The notes below the pieces were generated by a model. It was not told the origin of the DNA. It did no database searches and saw only the letters and a list, made by a program, of their open reading frames with translations. DNA of 43,593 nucleotides from Gammaproteobacteria bacterium (GTDB lineage Bacteria; Pseudomonadota; Gammaproteobacteria; Pseudomonadales; Azotimanducaceae). The stretch spans positions 1 through 43,593 of the forward strand of contig VXPO01000058.1 of the NCBI GenBank assembly GCA_009839505.1, given 5' to 3'. Both the position numbers and the translations under genes were made by a program. This document shows, piece by piece, positions 35,939 through 43,593 of the stretch. Numbering within the stretch: position 1 is the stretch's first letter; every line of letters begins with the position of its first letter.

Positions 35939-36956
35939 GTGTCGAGGAAGGGTTCAGAGCTTGAGAGTGCGGATTTGCTTGAAGAGGCGATTCCACTGAT
36001 CGCGCAAGACATAAGATCGGCTAGAACGAGTCTGGGTATCACGTCCGCCCGGGCAGCCAAGCGGGCTGGATTGAGTCAGAGCAGATACCGGGATCTCGAA
36101 GCCGGGCGAATGCCAAGGAGCAAGCGGACTGCAAAAAACAATGCGGGAGGTGGCAGCGCGTCTTGGGCTGGAGTCGGTCCGGATGTCCTATGTGGAATTC
36201 GTCGACCAGTACATGCAGGTGAGCGTTGCGCGGAACGAACCGTTTACGGTCCTTATCGACGCGTTGGACTCGTCAGTCTCGGATCTAAAGGCACAGGGCC
36301 ATTTCGTCAGCCCCCATCTCGTGCTGGAGTTCCTGGAGCGCGAGGGCGTTACACCGGTCGTTGATTCCCGGAAACCGATCGACAAGATGATGGTCGAGTT
36401 GTGGGTGACGGCGGTATATGCGCTGTGCCTCAGTGACGACTATGAGTACTACGTGAGACCGAGCCGAGGCGATCCCCCGGATACAGAATTGCTGTTCGTT
36501 GAAACAGAGAACAACATGGTGAATGTGAGAGAAGTTGAGGTTACCCAACATGGCAAGTTCTCCACGGAGCTGACTGACGTCATCGCGAAGAAGCTCAGAA
36601 AACGATACGCAAAGGGTACTGTCCTGCTGGTTCTCGTCGAAGAGGCACAGGACGTCCGTCTTGCGGACCTGTACGACTTCGTCGAGAAGCACAACTCGTA
36701 CGGACAGGAGATGGTGATCATCGGAGGAGGCGACGAGGCCGGCGAATTCAAGATCCTGCGTTGGGAGGTGGCAGCGAAGACCGCGGCCGATGCAACAGCC
36801 GAGATGCAAATCGTCGGGATGCGAATACCCGCCGATGCGACGGAGATCAACAAGGCCCGTTGCAGGTACGAGGGCGTCGTGTTCGAGCCGCCCCCGATGA
36901 GCAGGTTTCGTCCCCAGTTTCCGGTGTTCGTAAGGTCTGTCGCCCTGCATCGGTAA
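35939..36956 (+). CDS. XRE-type HTH protein with PD-(D/E)XK-like C-terminus, frameshifted
   Basis: Two frames join at an A6 run (36133-36138). The first, from GTG 35939 after GGGGGAG, encodes an XRE HTH: IAQDIRSARTSLGITSARAA, KRAGLSQSRYRDLEAGRMPR, then SKRTAK. The second, open from 36141 to 36956, continues MREVAARLGLESVRMSYVEF, the expected end of this HTH, and a 250-residue domain. That domain has YYVRPSRGDPPDTELLF and REVEVTQHG, an arrangement reminiscent of DPPD...IEVTE motifs of PD-(D/E)XK nucleases. Removing one A restores a single frame. It may be a mutation, sequencing error or slippage. The nuclease call is inference. Confidence 0.6.
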
Positions 36957-37159
36957 GGTACCGACCGACTATCGGACGTTTCCGCGACGGCAGGAGGTCG
37001 TCGCGGGCCGAGGCGGCCTGCGGTTCGGCGAGGCGACCGCCCGTGTCGGAATCGGCGTCCGGCAATCAAGAGGCGGCCGGACACCTTTGGCGGACTCTTG
37101 CCGTTTCGCGCCGGCGGGTTGACCGCGCCGCGGGGCTGGAAGGCGTCCCGGGCCGGTGC

Positions 37160-37209
37160 TGTCAATGGCAACTGAAAACTGCACATTTCTGGCAACTGAA
37201 AACTGCACA
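37160..37209 (+). repeat. IS21 left end with tandem terminal repeats
   Basis: TGTCAA is followed by two copies of TGGCAACTGAAAACTGCACA at 37166 and 37190, typical of the multiple transposase-binding repeats at IS21 ends. Confidence 0.88.
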
Positions 37210-37314
37210 CTTCCGCAGGACAAGCCGGGGCGGCATTGACGGCCTCCGGATGATTGGCACGGCGGTCAGCGCGCTGTGCGGAGCGAGCGTAGCGAGCGGA
37301 GTACAGCGCGGCGG

Positions 37315-38106
37315 TCATACGGGGGCGGCCTCGCGAGGCTCCTCGGACCGCAGCAGATCCTGGTGTTCGCGCATCCGGTAGCTGTTGGCGCGGATGTTGA
37401 CGATGTGGCAGCGGTGCAGCAGGCGGTCGATGAGCGCCGCGGCCATGACCTCGTCGCCGAGCACGCCGCCCCACTCCTCGAAGCCCTTGTTCGACGTCAG
37501 CACCGTGGAGCCGCGCTCGTGGCGGGCGTTGACCAGCTGGAAGAACAGCACCGCGCCGTCCCGGCTCACCGGCAGGTAGCCGATCTCGTCGACCACCAGC
37601 AGGGCCGGATGGGTGAGGATCCGGAGGCGGCGCGCCAGGCCGCCGGCGGTCTTCGCCTCGGCGAGCGAGTCGACGAGGTCCGCGAGCGTGCCGTAGTACA
37701 CCCGGCGGCCGGACTCGGCGGCGGCGATCGCCAGGCTGATCGCGAGGTGCGTCTTGCCGACGCCGGGGGGGCCGAGCAGCACCACGTTCTCGGCGCGCTC
37801 GACGAAGCCGAGCTCGTGCAGGCTCTCGATCTGCTCGCGCTTGATGCTCGGCTGGAAGGCGAAGTCGAACTGCGCCAGGGTCTTCACCGCCGGCAGCCGG
37901 GAAGCGCGCATCGCGGTCTCGAGCCGGCGGTTGTTGCGCAGCGCGATCTGCGCCTCGAGCAGTTCCTCGATGGCCTCGGTGGCGGTCGCGGCGCCCCCGT
38001 CGGCCCGCGCCAGGATGCCGTCCACGGCCTCCAGGGCACCCGGCATCCGGAGGTCCGCGAGCATGTCCCGCACCCGGTCCCGTCGACTGTCCGGCGCCGT
38101 CCTCAC
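37315..38106 (-). CDS. istB: IS21-family ATPase IstB
   Basis: This 263-residue AAA+ helper stimulates the transposase. It starts at GTG 38106, overlapping the istA stop as GTGA. Walker A is LLGPPGVGKTHLAISLA and Walker B is LLVVDEIGYLPVSRDGA; sensor region is TSNKGFEEWGGVLGD, and the C-terminal RLLHRCHIVNIRANSYRMR is the usual helix block. The DnaC-like N-terminal helices include EELLEAQIALRNNRRLETAM. Full length, no disruption. Confidence 0.94.
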   Translation of the reverse strand: MRTAPDSRRDRVRDMLADLRMPGALEAVDGILARADGGAATATEAIEELLEAQIALRNNRRLETAMRASRLPAVKTLAQFDFAFQPSIKREQIESLHELGFVERAENVVLLGPPGVGKTHLAISLAIAAAESGRRVYYGTLADLVDSLAEAKTAGGLARRLRILTHPALLVVDEIGYLPVSRDGAVLFFQLVNARHERGSTVLTSNKGFEEWGGVLGDEVMAAALIDRLLHRCHIVNIRANSYRMREHQDLLRSEEPREAAPV

Positions 38107-39125
38107 CGCGTCGCCTCGGCGTAGACCCGCAGGGGACGCTTCTCGACCTCGACGGCGACACGTGGCCGCCGTTGCGCCGGCGGGGTCGCCTGCGCCGCGC
38201 CCAGACGCCGGTACGGCCGCTCCGCCAACGGACGCAGCGCAGCGCGTTCGTCGCGCTCGAAGCGGTCCACCGGCCGTTCGCCGGTGGTGCCGTGCACGCG
38301 CACGTTGGCGGTGTCCTCCAGCCAGCGCGTCGCCTGTTCGTTGAGATCCTCGTCGCTCACGAACGTCCTGGCGTAGAAGAAGCTGTCGCGCAGGTAGCGG
38401 ATCGGCCGCTCGACCTTGCCCTTGGTCTGCGCCCGGCGGGCGCGGCACGACCGCGCCACGAAGCCCCAGTGCGCCGAGAAGCGCAGGAACTCCGCGTTCA
38501 GGACCAGCCCCCCGCCCGACCTCCGGTCGTCCGACAGCACCACCGCGCGCATCTGGTCGAACAGCAGTTCCGCCGGCACCCCGCCGAAGCGCGCGAACGC
38601 GCTCTCCAGGCCCTCGGTCAGCACCGGCATCGTCTGCCGCGGGTAGAAGCGCAGCCACAGCAGCCGCGAATGGCCGAGCACCACCAGCAGCGCGTGCCGG
38701 CGCCCCCACGGCAGCGTGAACGTCGCGAAGTCCACCTGCCCCTGGTGGCCCGGCGGCGTCTCGAACCGCTCCGCCGGCTCGGCCGGATCGCGCGGCCGCA
38801 CCTCGTGGACGTAGTCGCGCACGCGGCTGTAGCCCCCCGCGTAGCCCGCCTGGCGCACATCGCCGAACAGCCGCTGCGCCGACAGCCGGGGGAACTCCGC
38901 CAGCCGCTCGTCGATGATCCCCTTGTACGGGTCCAGCTTGTGCGGTCGACGAGGCCGCGGCGAGTACCGCGTCGCCCCCGCCCTCAGATCCCGCTCCAGC
39001 TCTCCCGACTCGATCCAGTTGTGGATCGTCCGCCGACTGACGCCGAACCGCCTCGACAGCTCGGCCTTCGAAACACCCCGCTCCAGATAGTCCTTCAGCC
39101 TCATCCTCGTCTCCCATCCGTGCAT
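38103..39125 (-). CDS. istA: IS21-family transposase IstA
   Basis: This 340-residue DDE transposase starts at ATG 39125. It has an N-terminal HTH (GVSKAELSRRFGVSRRTIHNW), then the catalytic core: first Asp in GHQGQVDFATF, second Asp in AELLFDQMRAVVLSD and Glu in TKGKVERPIRYLRDSF. The C-terminal part has RPVDRFERDERAALRPL. ATG 39104 is a possible later start. It overlaps istB. No frameshift is seen. Confidence 0.93.
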   Translation of the reverse strand: MHGWETRMRLKDYLERGVSKAELSRRFGVSRRTIHNWIESGELERDLRAGATRYSPRPRRPHKLDPYKGIIDERLAEFPRLSAQRLFGDVRQAGYAGGYSRVRDYVHEVRPRDPAEPAERFETPPGHQGQVDFATFTLPWGRRHALLVVLGHSRLLWLRFYPRQTMPVLTEGLESAFARFGGVPAELLFDQMRAVVLSDDRRSGGGLVLNAEFLRFSAHWGFVARSCRARRAQTKGKVERPIRYLRDSFFYARTFVSDEDLNEQATRWLEDTANVRVHGTTGERPVDRFERDERAALRPLAERPYRRLGAAQATPPAQRRPRVAVEVEKRPLRVYAEATR

Positions 39126-39198
39126 CCGCTCCGCGCTCCCTCCCTGGTGGCCTCGCCAACAGGTTGAAGCGCCCCACACCGCTCGGCAAACGCCAATC

Positions 39199-39248
39199 TG
39201 TGCAGTTTTCGATTGCCAGAAATGGGAGATTTACAGTTGCCAGCTACA
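39199..39248 (-). repeat. IS21 right end
   Basis: On the minus strand it reads TGTAGCTGGCAACTGTAAAT and then TTTCTGGCAATCGAAAACTG, matching the left end with about ten changes. Confidence 0.88.
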
Positions 39249-39377
39249 GGTGCCGCCGGCCGTGGGTTTCGCGTAGTTTGGTGCCGGGCGGCTACCGATC
39301 CTGGTCTGTGCGGGCGCGCCTCGCGGCGCTCGAGCGCAGTGGTCGCCGACCGCGTCGCAGAGCGCAAGGAGACAAGC

Positions 39378-39461
39378 ATGGCGGACACGGGCACCGACGT
39401 TCGGCGGGCTGGCGGACGCCCTCGACAGTCCGGGGCGCGCGGCCGCGGAGAGGCGGCATGA
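39378..39461 (+). CDS. Possible 27-residue leader peptide
   Basis: A short frame begins at ATG 39378 after AAGGAG and overlaps the LuxR-like remnant start as ATGA. It is Arg/Gly-rich (MADTGTDVRRAGGRPRQSG) and has no known relative. In DNA this GC-rich short frames arise by chance; only the ribosome site and overlap favour it. Confidence 0.25.
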   Translation: MADTGTDVRRAGGRPRQSGARGRGEAA

Positions 39462-39541
39462 AGTCCGACGACGCCTTCGAGCGCGTCCACGCGGGGCTGC
39501 CCCGCGGCACGCTCGACGACCGCCACTGGTCGGCGCGCGAA
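39458..39541 (+). pseudogene. Remnant of LuxR-type regulator start
   Basis: The frame MKSDDAFERVHAGLPRGTLD-DRHWSA resembles the first residues of the intact regulator at 40069 (MDPLDAYNGILGLLHRAALD-DAHWPA). After HWSA the similarity stops and the sequence becomes Arg/Gly/Pro-rich without domains. It is thus the leading end of a decayed paralogue. No LuxR HTH is found behind it. Confidence 0.55.
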
Positions 39542-40068
39542 ACGCGCCAACGGGCGGAAGATCCGCGGCCCGGCGGCCCGTCGTTCCGCCCTGGCGACCC
39601 GGGGGCCCGAAGGCGGACGGCCCGGAAAACGGTCGCCCGGGCTGCGCTCCACGAGCGCCGCGCCCGGCCGCCCCGCGCCGGCGCCCGAGCGGCCGCCGCA
39701 GCCGATGGACCGCGTAGCCGATGCGGTAGGGCGGATGGGTTGCGCACGGGTGGCGGCGGCGGAGGTCGGCGAGGTCCTGAAACGCGGCCGGGTCAGCCCC
39801 GAGGTGAGGAATCTCGGTCCGGGAGTCATGGTCGGGATTGCGGGGCCGGCCGCAGCGCGATAGGGACGCCACCATGACCGGCGCGCGGCGACGCGACGCC
39901 ATCCGCTGCCGACGCCTGGATGGGGCTCCGCACGGCCGCCGACGGCCTCCAGGCGGCGGTGGGAAATTTTTTCGGCTGCCTCATACCTACCATATGGGAG
40001 TATTCGGGCCGGCGCCGGTTGCGTCGCATGGTCGGAGTTCGCGACGTTCGGCCACTGCTCTGGAACCC
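39542..40068. other. Gene-free stretch between LuxR remnant and intact LuxR gene
   Basis: Long frames on both strands exist here but are low-complexity Arg/Gly/Pro readings, a by-product of very high GC. No terminator or clear promoter was seen; the block GGGAAATTTTTTCGGC at about 39960-39975 is the only AT-rich part. Confidence 0.4.
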
Positions 40069-41214
40069 ATGGACCCGCTCGACGCCTACAACGGCATTCT
40101 CGGACTGCTGCACCGGGCCGCGCTCGACGATGCGCACTGGCCCGCGGCGGCGACCCTGATCGAGGAGGCGTGCGGCGCCGCCGGCAGCCTGCTGGTGGTC
40201 GGCGAAGGGGACCGCCCCGACGTGTCCCCGCACGCCATGCGGCTGTCCTACCGGGGCGAGGCCCGGGACGATCTCGCGCGCGAGTACTGCGAGGCGTACC
40301 ACGCCCGCGACGAGGGGATGCCGCGTCTCGGGCAGCGGCCCGCCGGCCGCCTGGTGCACGTCCCCGACCTGTTCACCGACCAGGAGCGGCGGTCGTCGCC
40401 GGCGTACAACGAGGGATGGGCCGCGCGGCGCGGCGAGAACGGACTGATCACGCGCTTCGACGGGGCGGACGGCCCGGGCGTGGTCTGGTCGGTCGGCAAC
40501 CCGCTCGGCAGGGGCGGCTGGCACGCCCCCGAGCTGCGGCTGTTCGAGGCCCTGGTGCCGCACGTGCGCCAGTTGGTCCGCGTGCGCCAGGCGCTGGCGG
40601 CCGCCGACGCGCTGGGCGTGGGCCTGGCCGGCCTGCTGGACCGCAGCGGCATCGGCGTGGTGCACCTGGACCGCGGCGGGCGGGTGCTGGCGGCGAACGA
40701 CCGGGCCCGGGACATCCTGCGCGGCGGCGACGGGCTGCGCGCGCGCGACGGCGGCCTGCACGCCGCGCTGCCGGCGCAGGACAGCCGCCTGCAGCGGCTG
40801 CTCAGGCGCGCGCTGCCGGGTTCCGGCGACGGGCCGGCGGCGGGCTGCTCGATCACCATCGAGCGCCCCGTGCTGCGCTCGCGGCTGGCGCTGCACGTGC
40901 ACCCGGTGGACGCCGCGCAGGCGGACTTCGGGGCGCGCCGGGCGGCGGCGCTGGTGCTGGTGGTCGACCCGCGGCGGCGGGCGCCCGTCGACCCGGGCCG
41001 GGTGTCGGCGCTGCTCGGGCTGACGCGCTCGGAGGCGCGGGCCGCCGCGCTGCTCGCCGAGGGCCGGTCGGTGCGCGAGATCGCCGCCGCCACCGGGCAC
41101 CGGGAGAGCTACGTGCGCTGGCTACTGAAGCAGGCGTACCGGAAGCTCGGCGTGTCCGGACAGGTCGCGCTGGTGCGGCAGGTGCTGGCCGCGTACGCGT
41201 TGCCGCAGAGCTGA
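40069..41214 (+). CDS. LuxR-family transcriptional regulator
   Basis: This 381-residue regulator has a ~310-residue sensor part and a C-terminal LuxR HTH: LGLTRSEARAAALLAEGRSV, REIAAATGHRESYVRWLLKQ, AYRKLGVSGQVALVRQVL. The middle segment GIGVVHLDRGGRVLAANDRA, then RDILRGGDGLRARDGGLH, resembles a PAS-like fold found in this group. The start is set at ATG 40069 (MDPLDAYNGIL), since the frame before it is Arg-rich non-coding sequence. The ligand is unknown. It may regulate the surface protein gene behind it. Confidence 0.86.
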   Translation: MDPLDAYNGILGLLHRAALDDAHWPAAATLIEEACGAAGSLLVVGEGDRPDVSPHAMRLSYRGEARDDLAREYCEAYHARDEGMPRLGQRPAGRLVHVPDLFTDQERRSSPAYNEGWAARRGENGLITRFDGADGPGVVWSVGNPLGRGGWHAPELRLFEALVPHVRQLVRVRQALAAADALGVGLAGLLDRSGIGVVHLDRGGRVLAANDRARDILRGGDGLRARDGGLHAALPAQDSRLQRLLRRALPGSGDGPAAGCSITIERPVLRSRLALHVHPVDAAQADFGARRAAALVLVVDPRRRAPVDPGRVSALLGLTRSEARAAALLAEGRSVREIAAATGHRESYVRWLLKQAYRKLGVSGQVALVRQVLAAYALPQS

Positions 41215-41220
41215 CCCGCC

Positions 41221-41239
41221 GGGGGCCGCCGTGGCCCCC
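41221..41239 (+). terminator. GC hairpin after LuxR gene
   Basis: GGGGGCC and GGCCCCC form a 7-bp stem with a 5-base loop, six bases after the stop. There is no adjacent T-run, though T-rich bits (CGTTTTCC, CTTTTCG) follow 30-55 bases later. Terminator function is possible. Confidence 0.4.
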
Positions 41240-41600
41240 GCGACTGCCGCCTTCCCCGCCCTCAAAAAGGGGCGTTTTCCGCTCCGGAACGGGGCTTTTC
41301 GCACCTCCAAAACGGGATATGACCGCGCTTTCCGAGTCCGCTAAAGGGCGGTTCGGGTATCGCAGTTACCGGGTCGGACGTTGGACGTTGCACGCGAATC
41401 GGCAGGGATCGCCGTCCTTCGCCCCAGGACCGCCGGTCGCCGCCGCGACGGCGCGGACATTGATCGGACGGGTGGCGCCGGCGGATTGACGGCGCGCGTC
41501 GCCGTTGGGCGATGCTCCGCCGAGCCGAGCCCCACGTGCGCGCGACGCACGTTCGGGCAGCCGCTTCATTCCGTCCCTCCCCCTGAGCGCGGCTGACGCC
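41240..41600. other. Gene-free region before surface protein gene
   Basis: No supported gene. It contains two similar GC-TTTT blocks (AAAAAGGGGCGTTTTCC and AACGGGGCTTTTCG) and otherwise nothing recognisable. Confidence 0.4.
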
Positions 41601-43593
41601 ATGGGCCGCGCCAGCCTTCCGCGGAGGTGCCGTTCCCGCCGCCTAGCCCTTCAGCCTGACCGGCTCCCGAGCCTGCTCGCCCTGGCCCTCGCGCTCGCCC
41701 TGCTGCCCCTCGCCGCGCCGGCCTCCGCCGAAGTGCTGGTCTCGAATGCCAATCAGTCGGTTGACGGGAATTTGGACGTGACCACGACCGATAGAGCGCT
41801 GGGGTTCACGACCGGGCCGCATTCGGACGGTTACAACCTGACCAGCATCGAGGTGAACGCTGCTGGCAGTGCAAACAACCCGACCGTGAAGCTGATGACC
41901 GGGCTCTCCGCGACCGATGCGGGGACGGCGGTCGCAACCCTGACCAACCCAGCATCGTTCGTCACCGGCCTCAACACTTTCACCGCGCCGGCAAACACCA
42001 CGCTGTCGAGCAGCACGACTTACTTTGTGGTTGTCGAAGCCACCAGTTGGAGCATCCGGATAACGAACTCCGACAGTGAGGACGCAGGCGCGGCAGCCGG
42101 CTGGAGCATATCGGACACCGGACTCAGCAGAAGCGCATCCTCCACCGGAGGGTGGTCGTCAACCTTTGCTGCATTGATGTTCCGCGTCAACGGCAGCGCG
42201 AGGGACGCGATCTCGCCGACCCTCGCCAAGGCCCGGCTGCTCGGCGACAAGCTCACGCTCACCTTCGACGAGGCCCTGACGCCGTCGTCGGGCCTGGCGA
42301 ACTCCGCGTTCACGGTGAAGAGGACGGACGCCGACGGCGCCGAATCCGCCGTGGACCTGAGTGCCTCCTCCCCCCCCGGTGGTCGCCGGCAGCATAGTGC
42401 GCCTGACCCTGGACGCCGCGCTGGACGCCGGCGACCACAGCGTCAAGGTGAGCTACGCCAAGCCCACCACGGGCACGGACAACAAGATCGTGGACGCCGC
42501 GGGCAACGAGGCCGACAGCTTCACGGACGAGGCCGTGGCGCGCGTGGCGGTCTCCAACCTCGGCAAGGCGAATAGCTCTAGTTGGACCACCGATACGGGA
42601 TCCCAATGGTCCCAGCAGTTCACGACGGGTTCGAACCAGACGGGCTACGCCTTCCAAGGCGTTGACATGGACTTCAGCCATTCCCCGTCCGAAGCGGACC
42701 GCAGCGGCTTGAAGATGGTCGTGTACGGGGACGGAGGCCGGACGAACGTCAGGCTGGCGCTGTCGGACTCCGACGCCCTCCCGGACGGGCAGCCAGCCGT
42801 CCTCAGCTTCGCCGCGCCCGTGGGGACGACGCTTGCGCCCGGCACGGAGTACTCCTTGGAGTGGGGCCATACCGGCGGCGGAGGTTCGAAAGGGCTAATC
42901 AACCGGGCGGTCGACGGCGGGGAGGACTCGGGCGGCCTGGTCGGCTGGAGCCTGAAAGACGATCCGAGGGTGTTCAGGCCATTGTTTCCGGAGTTGGGTT
43001 GGAGACCTCAGAGCAGCGACGCCCCCTTGAAGATCGCCGTCCACGGCCACCAGCTGCCCAACCCGATCGAAAGCGCGTCGGTGGACGACGCGACGCTGAC
43101 GCTGGAGTTCAACAAGGACCTGGACCCGGGCTCGCTGCCGGCGCCGGGCGCCTTCCTGGTGACCGTGGACGACAGGCGCGTCCGGGTTGCCGAGGGCGGC
43201 GTGGGCAACGTGGGCGGCCCCAACGGCGTGAACGGCCTGCGCATCCTGCCCAGGCGGCTGGTGCTGACGCTGGCCTCGGCTGTGGCGCCCGGCGGGACGG
43301 TCAAGGTGCGCTACGACAAGCCGGACAGCAACCCCCTGAAGGACACGGACGACAACGAGATCACGCCGTTCAACAACTACCCGGTCACCAACGACAGCCA
43401 GCCGAAGCTGCTGAACGCGGGCATCCGCCCCAGCGACCGCACCCAGCTGCGGCTGGTGTTCGACGAGCCGCTGGACCCGGAGGCCGCGCCGGCCCGCGCG
43501 GCCGGGGGGGGGGAGGGGGGGGGGAGCGCGCGGGCCCCGGGCCGCGGGGGCGCGGCGGGCCCGGCCGGCGAACAGGGTGCCCAGCCCCTCTCC
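41601..43593 (+). CDS. Secreted repeat protein with SwmB-like modules, partial and frameshifted
   Basis: The gene starts at ATG 41601 with a signal peptide (basic start, LLALALALALLPLAAPASA, cut before EVLVS). Residues ~25-190 form a choice-of-anchor-type domain (GFTTGPHSDGYNLTSIEV, TTLSSSTTYFVVVEA). A SwmB-like module follows (PTLAKARLLGDKLTLTFDEA). At a run of eight C (42370-42377) the frame breaks: the first frame ends at 42575, but dropping one C gives PPVVAGSIVRLTLDAALDAG and reading continues open to the window end with another anchor-type domain and two SwmB modules (VDDATLTLEFNKDLDPGSLP; RTQLRLVFDEPLDPEAAP). The 3' end is missing. Confidence 0.78.
43501..43593. other. Low-complexity G/C tail, doubtful sequence
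   Basis: The last 93 bases contain G10 and G11 runs separated by one A and GC-only words. The surface protein frame stays open but changes abruptly from a conserved repeat into Gly/Ala/Arg. This looks like a read-quality or assembly edge. Confidence 0.5.

Larger units (their letters stand above)
37160..39248 (-). mobile_element. IS21-family insertion sequence
   Basis: A 2089-base element carries istA and istB on the minus strand. Its two 50-base ends, each starting TGT when read inward, share about 40 of 50 positions and contain copies of TGGCAACTGAAAACTGCACA. The flanking bases GGTGC (before 37160 and after 39248) are a 5-bp target duplication, normal for IS21. Intact frames suggest it is recent and possibly still active. 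It lies in non-coding DNA just before the degraded LuxR remnant. Confidence 0.92.

Noticed and set aside
39826-41100. Long minus-strand frame opposite the LuxR gene
   Set aside because: It is Arg/Pro/Gln-rich without motifs and lies antisense to a gene with a clear LuxR HTH.
1-43593. CRISPR array
   Set aside because: No regularly spaced direct repeats with unique spacers were seen, and no cas gene is present.

Overview
The window looks like a GC-rich gammaproteobacterial chromosome. Two conserved blocks support this: ftsK-lolA-rarA-(crcB)-serS-cysG on the minus strand, next to a plus-strand tusDCBE sulfur-relay operon, and dnaX-ybaB-recR-rnd-ycgN on the minus strand. A complete phage-shock module (pspABC divergent from pspF, with a sigma-54-like promoter between them) agrees. 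The lineage below class level cannot be fixed from the sequence alone.

Layout: 1-1.5 kb tusD, tusC, tusB, tusE, broken up by a palindromic MITE-like element; 1.6-9.0 kb siroheme synthase, seryl-tRNA synthetase, fluoride channel, RarA, LolA, FtsK; 9.1-13.6 kb small membrane protein, YcgN, RNase D, RecR, YbaB, DnaX; 13.6-14.4 kb glycerophosphodiester phosphodiesterase; 14.4-17.3 kb Psp system; 17.4 kb tRNA-Gly(GCC) followed by a second dispersed palindromic repeat; 17.6-22.5 kb methyltransferase-like protein, bactofilin, large DUF2339 membrane protein, atypical SDR.

From 22.7 kb on the content is accessory: a lower-GC membrane-anchored protein ending in a PPC-like domain; a MalT-like STAND/LuxR regulator; an array of four stem-loops in front of a sodium:solute symporter; a methyltransferase; a tandem GFA-domain protein; a toxin-antitoxin remnant whose toxin was beheaded by a duplicated piece of the neighbouring phytanoyl-CoA dioxygenase gene; a frameshifted membrane protein; a truncated HEPN gene with its overlapping partner; and a frameshifted XRE-type regulator with a possible PD-(D/E)XK-like C-terminal domain.

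From 37.1 kb the DNA becomes visibly more GC-rich. It starts with an intact IS21-family element (istA/istB, 50-bp ends, 5-bp target duplication). Then come a degraded LuxR-gene start, an intact LuxR-type regulator, and a secreted repeat protein (choice-of-anchor-like and SwmB-like modules) that runs off the window and is split by an eight-C run. The last ~90 bases are low-complexity G/C and may be poor assembly.

The core genes act in sulfur transfer to tRNA, siroheme synthesis, translation, chromosome segregation, recombination repair and envelope stress. The most interesting part is 31.6-43.6 kb, where gene decay, duplication, homopolymer frameshifts and a mobile element cluster together. 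No complete, clearly new multi-gene system is proven; the HTH/nuclease-like gene next to the HEPN remnant and the phase-variable-looking surface protein are the best candidates.
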